The notes below the pieces were generated by a model. That model was not told the origin of the DNA. It ran no database searches and saw nothing but the letters and a program-made list of their open reading frames with translations. From contig JAAYGB010000024.1 of the NCBI GenBank assembly GCA_012727955.1, positions 1 through 35,338 of the forward strand: a stretch of 35,338 nucleotides of DNA, read 5' to 3'. Position numbers and translations under genes: made by a program. The DNA comes from Bacillota bacterium (GTDB taxonomy: Bacteria; Bacillota; Limnochordia; DTU087; JAAYGB01). Below are positions 1-10,061 of the stretch, in pieces; position 1 is the first letter of the stretch, and the number at the start of each line of letters is the position of its first letter.

Positions 1-570
1 GTGACTGGAGTTGATTACCATCAGGGTTCCCCGTTGGGCACAATGATAGGCGATGGCCTTGGTATCGATATCCACCCGCAGGCCAGGATGGGTGAGGATA
101 TCGATGGGATAACGGTGCAGGGCGGCAATTACTGCCTGGGTGTTCCTGTCCCGCATCGCGACTTTGGTGCGTTTGAAGTAGCGACCGACGACATTGGGCA
201 GGGTCAGCTGCAGTCCGTCCCTTAGGGAACCGGGATTAACCAGAATATGCAATCCCGCTTGAACCACATCGAAGATTTCCAGGTCTTCTTCGGAGATGTC
301 AAGGCGACCATCAACGCTGAGGATGTTGGCCTCAACGCCCAGCAACCCTCGGACGTTGGGAACCAGCTGGGCGGCGGCCTCCATTTCAGCCCGGATCTGT
401 CGGAAGGTATCGATTCCTTTTGTGCCGATGCCAAAGAGGTTGGCCGGACCATGGTCGCTGATGGCCACTTCCTTTAGGCCCTTAGCCGCGGCAGCCTTGA
501 GGTTGTCCAGGACAGTGCCGGTGCCATGGCTGTGGATGGTATGGGTGTGATAATCTGCTGCGATGCGCAT
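1..570 (-). CDS. PHP-domain metal-dependent phosphoesterase (C-terminus beyond window)
   Basis: The frame is open from an ATG at 570 to the window edge, giving 190 residues without a stop; the C-terminus is missing. A strong AGGAGG (581-586) lies 10 bases upstream. The protein starts MRIAADYHTHTIHSHG, the first metal motif of the PHP (polymerase and histidinol phosphatase) superfamily. Further candidate metal ligands follow in family order: H8, H10, H15, D39-H40 (SDHG), E80 (GVEAN), H108 (GLH) and H161 (THPG). PHP enzymes of this size hydrolyse phosphoesters with a two- or three-metal centre in the cytoplasm; histidinol-phosphatase-like and YcdX-like members share this layout. The substrate cannot be told from sequence. 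The gene is divergent from whiA, with about 215 bp between the two starts, so it is transcribed separately from it. Confidence 0.85.
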   Translation of the reverse strand, partial: MRIAADYHTHTIHSHGTGTVLDNLKAAAAKGLKEVAISDHGPANLFGIGTKGIDTFRQIRAEMEAAAQLVPNVRGLLGVEANILSVDGRLDISEEDLEIFDVVQAGLHILVNPGSLRDGLQLTLPNVVGRYFKRTKVAMRDRNTQAVIAALHRYPIDILTHPGLRVDIDTKAIAYHCAQRGTLMVINSSH

Positions 571-785
571 CGTGGTTGGTCCTCCTTAGTCACTGGGTGG
601 ATCATAGGACAGAGTTGCTTTGGGGCAGGATAGTGGCAGGAAACTGGCCCCGGCGACAGGAAGTCATGGGTAGGCGACGGTAGCCCCAATACTTAGCCTG
701 TCATTTCCTTTTCACCGAAATGCTCCAAGGCGTCAGCTGGCAAAAGCAAGTTCTTGATGAGTAATATATCTAGGGTGGGGATGAA
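571..785. other. Divergent intergenic region between the PHP gene and whiA
   Basis: This 215 bp stretch holds the Shine-Dalgarno site of the PHP gene (581-586, minus strand) and a weaker GGGTGGGG (773-780) before whiA. It must carry promoters in both directions. An AT-rich TAATAT (762-767) is a possible -10 for whiA, but no convincing -35 accompanies it. I see no ORF, tRNA or clear terminator here. Confidence 0.5.
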
Positions 786-1724
786 ATGTCCTTTTCTCAA
801 AATGCCAAGGCGGAGTTGTCCCGTGTTTTTCCACCGAGTATCCAGGGTCTGATCTGTGAACTATGTGGGATTATATATTACGCTGGGGACAATGGGCAAA
901 TCGAAGATGGATTCAGCATCGCCGTTGGCAGCGCGGCCATCGCTCGCAAAGCCTATACCATGGTCAAGAAGCTGGTGGATTTGACGGTCACCATTATGGT
1001 GCGCAACAAGATTCGCCTGCAACAGGGTCGCACCTATATTGTTGCGGTAGAGCGGCAACCGGGATACGACAGGCTCTTGGATTTTCTCCCGGCCAGTGAG
1101 GAAGCCTTAGCTGAAGTGATCACAGCTGGGGGTCCTTCGGAAATGGCAGCGTTCCTGCGGGGTAGCTTCCTTGCCTGTGGCTCCATTACTAACCCGGAGA
1201 AAAACTACCATCTGGAGATGGTTTGTCAGCGACAGGGTCAGGCAGAGATGCTGGTTCAGGCGGCTAAGGCCTGTAACGTAGACTTTCGCGTGTCCCACAG
1301 AAAGGGTGTGCCGGTGGTTTACGTGAAAGAGGGCGAGCAAATCGTCCACTTCCTGAATATGGCTGGAGCCAACAATGCCCTTCTGACCCTGGAAAATATC
1401 CGAGTTTGGAAGGAACTGCGCAATCAGGTTAATCGCCGAGTAAATTGTGAAACCGCGAACATGGATAAGACGGTGAAGGCGGCCATGGAGCAGATCCGAG
1501 CGATTAAGGTATTGGCAGATACCATTGGGCTGAGCAAACTGCCCAAGTCCCTTCAGGGTGTGGCGCGGCTGCGCTTGGACTATCCCTACGCCAGTCTCAA
1601 GGAGTTGGGAACCCTGTTAGATCCGCCGATTAGCAAATCCGCGGTGAATCATCGGATGCGCAGGATCGAGAAACTGGCCAAGGAGCTTACCAACACTAAG
1701 GGAGCCGAGGGTTTAGATACATGA
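786..1724 (+). CDS. whiA: DNA-binding protein WhiA
   Basis: The 312-residue product has the length and layout of WhiA. An N-terminal region related to LAGLIDADG endonucleases (about residues 1-200, with family stretches such as FLRGSFLACGSITNPEKNYHLE) precedes a C-terminal helix-turn-helix domain (about 225-305) ending in PPISKSAVNHRMRRIEKL, a hallmark of the family. In actinobacteria WhiA controls sporulation septation; in Bacillus it affects division and chromosome segregation, with no known nuclease activity. The start at 786 follows a modest GGGTGGGG. An overlapping ATG at 781 is out of frame. The gene is often found near rapZ and yvcK in Firmicutes; here its upstream neighbour is a divergent PHP gene and cggR follows after 150 bp. 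I saw no clear terminator between whiA and cggR. Confidence 0.95.
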   Translation: MSFSQNAKAELSRVFPPSIQGLICELCGIIYYAGDNGQIEDGFSIAVGSAAIARKAYTMVKKLVDLTVTIMVRNKIRLQQGRTYIVAVERQPGYDRLLDFLPASEEALAEVITAGGPSEMAAFLRGSFLACGSITNPEKNYHLEMVCQRQGQAEMLVQAAKACNVDFRVSHRKGVPVVYVKEGEQIVHFLNMAGANNALLTLENIRVWKELRNQVNRRVNCETANMDKTVKAAMEQIRAIKVLADTIGLSKLPKSLQGVARLRLDYPYASLKELGTLLDPPISKSAVNHRMRRIEKLAKELTNTKGAEGLDT

Positions 1725-1800
1725 TTTTAACTAATTTAATGGCAGGAGTTACCTGGAAAGGCCTAGAAATATCGAAAGGACTGAATTTTTTTGCCATGAG

Positions 1801-1836
1801 TGGGACGGAATGTGTGCTTGCGGGACATTTTTTGGC
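1801..1836 (+). promoter_or_regulatory. CggR operator (two direct half-sites)
   Basis: The B. subtilis CggR operator is a direct repeat of CGGGAC-N6-TGTC with 4 bp between copies. Here half-site 1 reads TGGGAC-N6-TGTG (1801-1816) and, after exactly 4 bp, half-site 2 reads CGGGAC-N6-TGGC (1821-1836). The 20 bp period and both GGGAC cores are kept; mismatches are one base in the first GGGAC box and one in each TG box. The site lies 38 bp upstream of the chosen cggR start. Binding of CggR tetramers there would block transcription of the glycolytic operon, relieved by fructose-1,6-bisphosphate. This is inferred from the B. subtilis system. Confidence 0.85.
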
Positions 1837-1874
1837 CAGCGCTCCGCCCAGTTACACATGAGGTTGGTGCTGGT

Positions 1875-2897
1875 ATGGACCGGGTAAATACATTGCGAAA
1901 AATCCTACCGGAAATCGATGAGTTGTTGGAAAGGCGCTATGCTATCCTCCGGGCAATTGGTTTTGCTCAGCCCATTGGACGCAGGAGCTTGGCAACGCAG
2001 GTACAGATGTCGGAAAGAATGGTCCGCAACGAAGTGGAGATCTTAATTGAGCAGGGACTGGTGGCGACCAGGTCCACCGGGATGCGGATCACTGAGGATG
2101 GCCGCCGGATTCTGGAAGAATTGGAGGAGCCGGTGAGGCACTTGCGGGGCCTTTTTGAGCTAGAGCAACGTCTTGCCCAGCGGCTGCAACTGGATACGGT
2201 GATTATCGTTCCGGGAGATTCTGACATTGATAGTTCCGTCAAGCAGGAAATGGCAAAAGTTACCGCTAAATATCTGATTGGTGTTTTAAGGGATGGCCTT
2301 GTTTTGGCGGTAACCGGTGGTACCACCTTGGCAGAGGTGTCCCGGAGTTTTCCCCCGGTGCCACGACGCTTTGATATTACCGTGGTACCCACCAGGGGAG
2401 GACTAGGGGAGGAAGTAGAAAAGCAAGCTAATACCGTGGCCGCGGGACTGGCCCAGCATCTGGGGGCTCGCTACCGCCTGCTGCATGTTCCCGACGACAT
2501 TGGTGCCGAGGCTCTGCAGTCCCTGGCGTCAGAGCCGAAAATTGCCGAGTTGTTGGCCCTAATCAAGGGAGCCGATATCGTTGTCCATGGTATCGGCACC
2601 GCCGAGGAAATGGCCCGGCGGCGGGGAATGTCGTCGGAGGAGATTCAACGTCTAAAAGAACTGGGCGCGGTGGGAGAAGCCTTCGGCTACTATTTCGATC
2701 GTCATGGGCGCATTGTTTACGCAACCTCCAGTCTGGGAATGAGGATGGAAGACCTGGACCATGTCGATGTGGTGATTGCCGTAGGCGGAGGCAAATCAAA
2801 GGCGGAGGCGGCGTTGGCTGTAATGTCCAATCGCTATCAAAGGGTTTGGATCACCGATGAGGGCGCTGCCAGGCAGATGCTGGATCTGGTTGAATAA
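1875..2897 (+). CDS. cggR: Central glycolytic genes regulator CggR
   Basis: The 340-residue product aligns by eye along its whole length with B. subtilis CggR: KILPEIDELLERRYAILRAI then QPIGRRSL and an N-terminal winged helix-turn-helix (about 1-85), then a SorC/DeoR-type sugar-phosphate-binding domain with VTGGTTLAEV, PTRGGLGEEVEKQANT, VHGIGTAEEMARRR and GGGKSKAEA. CggR represses glycolysis genes and is released by fructose-1,6-bisphosphate. The frame is open further upstream to 1800, but that would run through the operator; the ATG at 1875, with GAGG 11 bases before it, gives the family N-terminus. It is the first gene of the operon with gapA, pgk, tpiA, gpmI, eno and probably secG, the order known from B. 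subtilis. It is therefore likely autoregulated through the operator at 1801-1836. Confidence 0.95.
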   Translation: MDRVNTLRKILPEIDELLERRYAILRAIGFAQPIGRRSLATQVQMSERMVRNEVEILIEQGLVATRSTGMRITEDGRRILEELEEPVRHLRGLFELEQRLAQRLQLDTVIIVPGDSDIDSSVKQEMAKVTAKYLIGVLRDGLVLAVTGGTTLAEVSRSFPPVPRRFDITVVPTRGGLGEEVEKQANTVAAGLAQHLGARYRLLHVPDDIGAEALQSLASEPKIAELLALIKGADIVVHGIGTAEEMARRRGMSSEEIQRLKELGAVGEAFGYYFDRHGRIVYATSSLGMRMEDLDHVDVVIAVGGGKSKAEAALAVMSNRYQRVWITDEGAARQMLDLVE

Positions 2898-2957
2898 ACC
2901 ACTGGCCCGGTGAAGATCAGGATTGAGAATGTTTTTCCTCAAGTTTTGAGGAGATAA

Positions 2958-3998
<1,041 letters not shown>

Positions 3999-4020
3999 TA
4001 GGTCAAACGGTAATTCGAGC

Positions 4021-4052
4021 ACCCCTGTCTCCAAAGCTTTGGTGACGGGGGT
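4021..4052 (+). other. Hairpin between gapA and pgk (no U-tract)
   Basis: Sixteen bases on each side (4021-4036 and 4037-4052) are complementary except for two positions, forming a strong stem with a CAAAGCTTTG centre. No run of T follows, so it does not look like an intrinsic terminator. Such a hairpin could mark an mRNA processing site or protect the 3' end of the cggR-gapA message, as seen for glycolytic operons in other Firmicutes; that role is inferred. Confidence 0.6.
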
Positions 4053-4101
4053 TGCTGTGTACAGCTATATGTGACTTCTTGAAATATAGGTGGTGGATGC
4101 G

Positions 4102-5289
4102 ATGAATAAAAAGACCATCGATGATATCTCCGTTCAGGGTAAAAGGGTACTGGTCCGTGTTGACTTCAACGTTCCTGTTAACGACCAGCGGGAAATCACT
4201 GATGACAAGCGGATTCGCGCTGCCTTGCCAACCATCAAGGCTTTGTCTGACAAGGGTGGCAGGGTAATTCTGGTTTCCCACTTTGGACGTCCTAAGGGCA
4301 AGGTAGTAGACGAGATGCGCCTTGATCCCGTCGCCAAACGCTTGTCGGAATTGTTGGGTCGTGAGGTAAAGAAGACCGATGATTGCATCGGCGATGAGGT
4401 GAAGCAAGCGGTAGCAGCCATGGAAGATGGCGATGTCTTGCTCCTGGAAAATGTCCGGTTCCATCCCGGTGAAGAGAAGAATGATCCGGAGTTTGCCAAG
4501 GCCTTGGCAGAGCTGGCTGACGTGTATGTTAACGACGCCTTTGGAGCTGCCCACAGAGCCCATGCCTCTACCGAAGGTGTAACTCGGTATATCGATACCG
4601 CGGTTGCCGGCTATCTGATGCAGAAGGAAATCGAGTTCTTGGGTGGCGCCTTGGATAACCCGAAGCGTCCCTTTGTGGCTATTTTGGGAGGAGCTAAGGT
4701 CTCTGACAAGATTGGGCTGATCAATAACCTGATCGATAAGGTAGACACTCTCATTGTCGGTGGTGGGATGGCCTACACCTTCCTGAAGGCCAAGGGCTAT
4801 GAGGTTGGCGATTCGCTGTTGGATGAAGAGCGGATCGAACTGGCCAAAGAGATGATGGACAAGGCCCAGGCCAAGGGTGTAGAGTTCCTCTTGCCTGTGG
4901 ATATCACCGTTGCCTCCGAGTTTGCCGCGGATGCTGAGCATAAGGTAGTGGCCGCGGATGAGATTCCTGCTGGCTGGCAGGGTCTAGACATCGGGCCCAA
5001 GACCCTGGAGTTGTTTAAGGAGGCCGTCGCCAAAGCGGCAACCGTGGTCTGGAACGGTCCCATGGGTGTATTTGAAATGCCGGCCTTTGCCAAGGGAACC
5101 ACTGGATTGGCGTCGGTGTTGGCCGAGAGCGATGCCATTACTATTATCGGCGGTGGAGACTCTGCTGCTGCCGTGGAGCAGGCCGGTTTGTCCGATAAGA
5201 TGAGCCATGTTTCCACCGGTGGTGGAGCGTCCATGGAGTTCCTGGAAGGGAAGGAGCTACCTGGAGTCGCTGCTTTGAACGACAAATAG
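4102..5289 (+). CDS. pgk: Phosphoglycerate kinase
   Basis: The 395-residue product transfers phosphate from 1,3-bisphosphoglycerate to ADP. The family signature near the N-terminus ([14 protein letters not shown], about residues 14-27), HFGRPKG, the substrate-binding [28 protein letters not shown] and the C-terminal [17 protein letters not shown] are all present, with length typical of bacterial Pgk. The ATG at 4102 is preceded by AGGTGG at 4088-4093; a GTG four codons upstream (4090) overlaps that site and is less likely. A short hairpin (CGAAGG/CCTTCG, 5329-5344) lies in the 78 bp gap to tpiA. It is the third gene of the glycolytic operon. Confidence 0.97.
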   Translation: MNKKTIDDISVQGKRVLVRVDFNVPVNDQREITDDKRIRAALPTIKALSDKGGRVILVSHFGRPKGKVVDEMRLDPVAKRLSELLGREVKKTDDCIGDEVKQAVAAMEDGDVLLLENVRFHPGEEKNDPEFAKALAELADVYVNDAFGAAHRAHASTEGVTRYIDTAVAGYLMQKEIEFLGGALDNPKRPFVAILGGAKVSDKIGLINNLIDKVDTLIVGGGMAYTFLKAKGYEVGDSLLDEERIELAKEMMDKAQAKGVEFLLPVDITVASEFAADAEHKVVAADEIPAGWQGLDIGPKTLELFKEAVAKAATVVWNGPMGVFEMPAFAKGTTGLASVLAESDAITIIGGGDSAAAVEQAGLSDKMSHVSTGGGASMEFLEGKELPGVAALNDK

Positions 5290-5367
5290 CTGATAGATTT
5301 ATTGTACAATCATAGTTCATAGCCTAATCGAAGGTGCTCCTTCGGGGCGATCCAAAGGGGTGTTCGC

Positions 5368-6135
5368 ATGCGGGTTCCGGTAATTGCCGGCAACTGGAAG
5401 ATGTACAAGACAGCCGAAGAGGCTGTGGAGACGGTAAATGAGCTTAAACCCTTGGTGGACAAGGTTAAGGATAGAGAGGTAGTTATCTGTGCACCCTTTA
5501 CGGCCTTGGCTGACTTGGTGCGAGCAACCGAGGGCAGCAACATTGCCGTGGGGGCCCAGGACGTGTTCTGGGAAGAGGAAGGGGCATACACCGGTGAAGT
5601 CTCTCCGGGAATGCTCACCGCCTTGGGAGTGAAATATGTCATCATCGGTCACTCGGAACGGCGGCAGTATTTTGGGGAAACCGATGAGACGGTGAATAAG
5701 AAGCTGAAGGCCGCTCAAAGCCATGGTTTGATCCCCATTGTCTGTGTTGGTGAGAGTCTGGAGCAACGGCAAAGCGGTCAGACGGAAGAGGTAGTCACCA
5801 CCCAGGTCAAGGGCGCCTTTGCCGGCGTGGATGCAAAGAATGCCGCGGCTGTGATCATTGCTTATGAACCCATCTGGGCAATAGGGACTGGTCAGACAGC
5901 AACCTCTCAACAGGCTAATGAAACCATTGCGTTAATTCGCCAAGTTGTCGCAGAATTGTACGATGAGAAGGTAGCCGATGAGATTCGAATTCAATATGGT
6001 GGTAGTGTCAAACCAGGGAATGTTGATGAATTAATGGGACAGTCTGATATTGACGGCGCACTAGTTGGAGGAGCAAGTTTAGAGGCTGACAGTTTTGCGC
6101 GTATCGTTAATTTCGTAACTGATCAGACTCCCTAA
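5368..6135 (+). CDS. tpiA: Triosephosphate isomerase
   Basis: The 255-residue enzyme interconverts dihydroxyacetone phosphate and glyceraldehyde-3-phosphate. Catalytic residues are in place: K11 in [10 protein letters not shown]95 in IIGHSERR and E167 in [11 protein letters not shown]; the phosphate-gripping loop follows, and IQYGGSVKP and [11 protein letters not shown] close the barrel. The ATG at 5368 is preceded by AAAGGGG. The stop is 14 bp before the gpmI start, so the two genes are tightly co-transcribed. Confidence 0.97.
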   Translation: MRVPVIAGNWKMYKTAEEAVETVNELKPLVDKVKDREVVICAPFTALADLVRATEGSNIAVGAQDVFWEEEGAYTGEVSPGMLTALGVKYVIIGHSERRQYFGETDETVNKKLKAAQSHGLIPIVCVGESLEQRQSGQTEEVVTTQVKGAFAGVDAKNAAAVIIAYEPIWAIGTGQTATSQQANETIALIRQVVAELYDEKVADEIRIQYGGSVKPGNVDELMGQSDIDGALVGGASLEADSFARIVNFVTDQTP

Positions 6136-6149
6136 AGGGGGTTAAGCAG

Positions 6150-9039
<2,890 letters not shown>

Positions 9040-9042
9040 TAG

Positions 9043-9072
9043 TTGTAGGCATGACCCCTTTCGTGATACAAT
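9043..9072 (+). promoter_or_regulatory. Possible sigma-A promoter upstream of secG
   Basis: TTGTAG (9043-9048) and TACAAT (9067-9072) are 18 bp apart, 51 bp before the secG start. The -10 is good (5 of 6) and the -35 moderate (4 of 6). It would give secG expression independent of glycolytic control. Identified by eye only. Confidence 0.4.
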
Positions 9073-9122
9073 AGGTTGGTAAGAAAACAAGTACGGCCCC
9101 AATCAGGAGAGGGGGTGTCTGC

Positions 9123-9341
9123 ATGGAAACAGTGCTCATGGTTTTGCAACTCATCGTGTCGCTAGGATTGATCGTAGCGATAGTCTTACAGGAAAGTAAG
9201 GGAGAAGGACTGGGATCAATCGGTGGTGGAGCACAGATGTTTTTTGACAAACCCACTCGATTGGAAGCAACGTTGGAAAAAGCAACAACAACGTTGGCTG
9301 TGCTGTTTCTTCTTCTGACTATCATATTGCTGATCATCTAA
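9123..9341 (+). CDS. secG: Preprotein translocase subunit SecG
   Basis: The 72-residue product has two hydrophobic spans (about 5-22 and 53-72) around a cytoplasmic loop with GEGLGSIGGGAQMFF, the conserved segment of bacterial SecG. SecG joins SecY and SecE in the plasma-membrane translocon and aids SecA-driven export. Start ATG 9123 has a strong GGAGAGGGGG upstream. It lies directly after eno and is closed by an intrinsic terminator at 9356, so it can be the last cistron of the glycolytic transcript or use its own promoter (9043-9072). Location next to eno is common in Firmicutes. Confidence 0.95.
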   Translation: METVLMVLQLIVSLGLIVAIVLQESKGEGLGSIGGGAQMFFDKPTRLEATLEKATTTLAVLFLLLTIILLII

Positions 9342-9355
9342 CTAAGGTACATGAC

Positions 9356-9387
9356 AGCCGGCTCGGACCAGGAGCCGGCTTTTCTTT
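9356..9387 (+). terminator. Intrinsic terminator after secG
   Basis: A perfect 9 bp stem, AGCCGGCTC (9356-9364) and GAGCCGGCT (9372-9380), with a 7-base loop, is followed by TTTCTTT. It closes the glycolysis-secG transcription unit. Confidence 0.9.
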
Positions 9388-9445
9388 ATCATCGTATCCA
9401 CCGTAGACCGCCAAGAAGGGTGGGCTAGAAAGCGAGAGTGAGGCA

Positions 9446-9928
9446 ATGGACCTATCGGGATGGGAAATCCTGTGTCTGCTGCTGGCAGTGGTGGGATGGT
9501 TGGGCTCGATTCTGCCGGCCCTACCGGGTCTGCCGCTGTCCTTGGCGGCATTGATTGGATATGGGATTGTCACGGATTTTGCGGTAATTGGTACCGGTAC
9601 TCTACTGCTGGCGGGATTGTTGACCTTGGTCAACTACTTTGTCGGGTACCTATTGGGAGCAAGACTGGCCAGAAGATTCGGACAGGTGGAGGTACCGGCT
9701 TGGGGAATCTTTATTGCTTCAATTTTAGGGAGTATGGTCATGGGTCCCATAGGTCTTCTCGCTGCTCCGATCTTGGTGGTGTTAGCTAGGGCACTGGTGG
9801 TGGGAGCTGGACTGCAGAGGGGGATACTCTCTGCCCTGGCCGTGGCCGGCAGCATGTTAGTTGAAGTGATGATGGAGTGGTTGGTGGCAACGTGGATCCT
9901 GATTCTCTTGCTGCGAGCCATATTCTAA
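9446..9928 (+). CDS. DUF456 family integral membrane protein
   Basis: The 160-residue product is almost entirely hydrophobic, with about four to five membrane spans. The N-terminal stretch GWLGSILPALPGLPLSLAAL, with its PALPGLP turn between spans 1 and 2, is characteristic of DUF456 (YqgC-like) proteins, as are the Gly/Pro-rich GSMVMGPIGLLAAPILVVLAR later. No catalytic residues are visible and the family has no established role that I know of. The gene stands alone between two terminators (9356 and 10018). The start ATG 9446 is preceded by AAAGCGAGAG, a weak ribosome site. Confidence 0.8.
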   Translation: MDLSGWEILCLLLAVVGWLGSILPALPGLPLSLAALIGYGIVTDFAVIGTGTLLLAGLLTLVNYFVGYLLGARLARRFGQVEVPAWGIFIASILGSMVMGPIGLLAAPILVVLARALVVGAGLQRGILSALAVAGSMLVEVMMEWLVATWILILLLRAIF

Positions 9929-10017
9929 GGCTGCCTATCTTGTAGATCGTAGCTTGCAAGACTGGACTGCAGGACTTTGCTTTGCCAATGCCGAAATGCT
10001 GACTAAGGTGTGAAAAG

Positions 10018-10040
10018 CCGCCCCAAGGGCGGTTTCTTTG
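10018..10040 (+). terminator. Intrinsic terminator between DUF456 gene and recJ
   Basis: CCGCCC (10018-10023), loop CAA, GGGCGG (10027-10032) then TTTCTTTGT; four A precede the stem, so it could also act on the opposite strand. It ends less than 10 bases before the recJ ribosome site (GAGGAGG, 10048-10054), leaving no room for a recJ promoter downstream of it. Confidence 0.8.
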
Positions 10041-10061
10041 TCTGTACGAGGAGGTTTTTTC

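Noticed and set aside
222-689. Several short ORFs of 70-85 codons at the left end on both strands
   Set aside because: They overlap the PHP frame on the minus strand, which alone shows family motifs and a ribosome site.
1800-1874. Upstream extension of CggR from 1800
   Set aside because: It would encode the operator repeats as protein; homologues begin at the residue encoded at 1875.
4003-4941. 312-codon ORF on the minus strand opposite pgk
   Set aside because: It is a shadow of pgk: no ribosome site, no recognisable domain, and the plus strand encodes a complete conserved enzyme. The same holds for the 307-codon ORF at 8179-9102 opposite eno and the 242-codon ORF at 24825-25553 opposite rarA.
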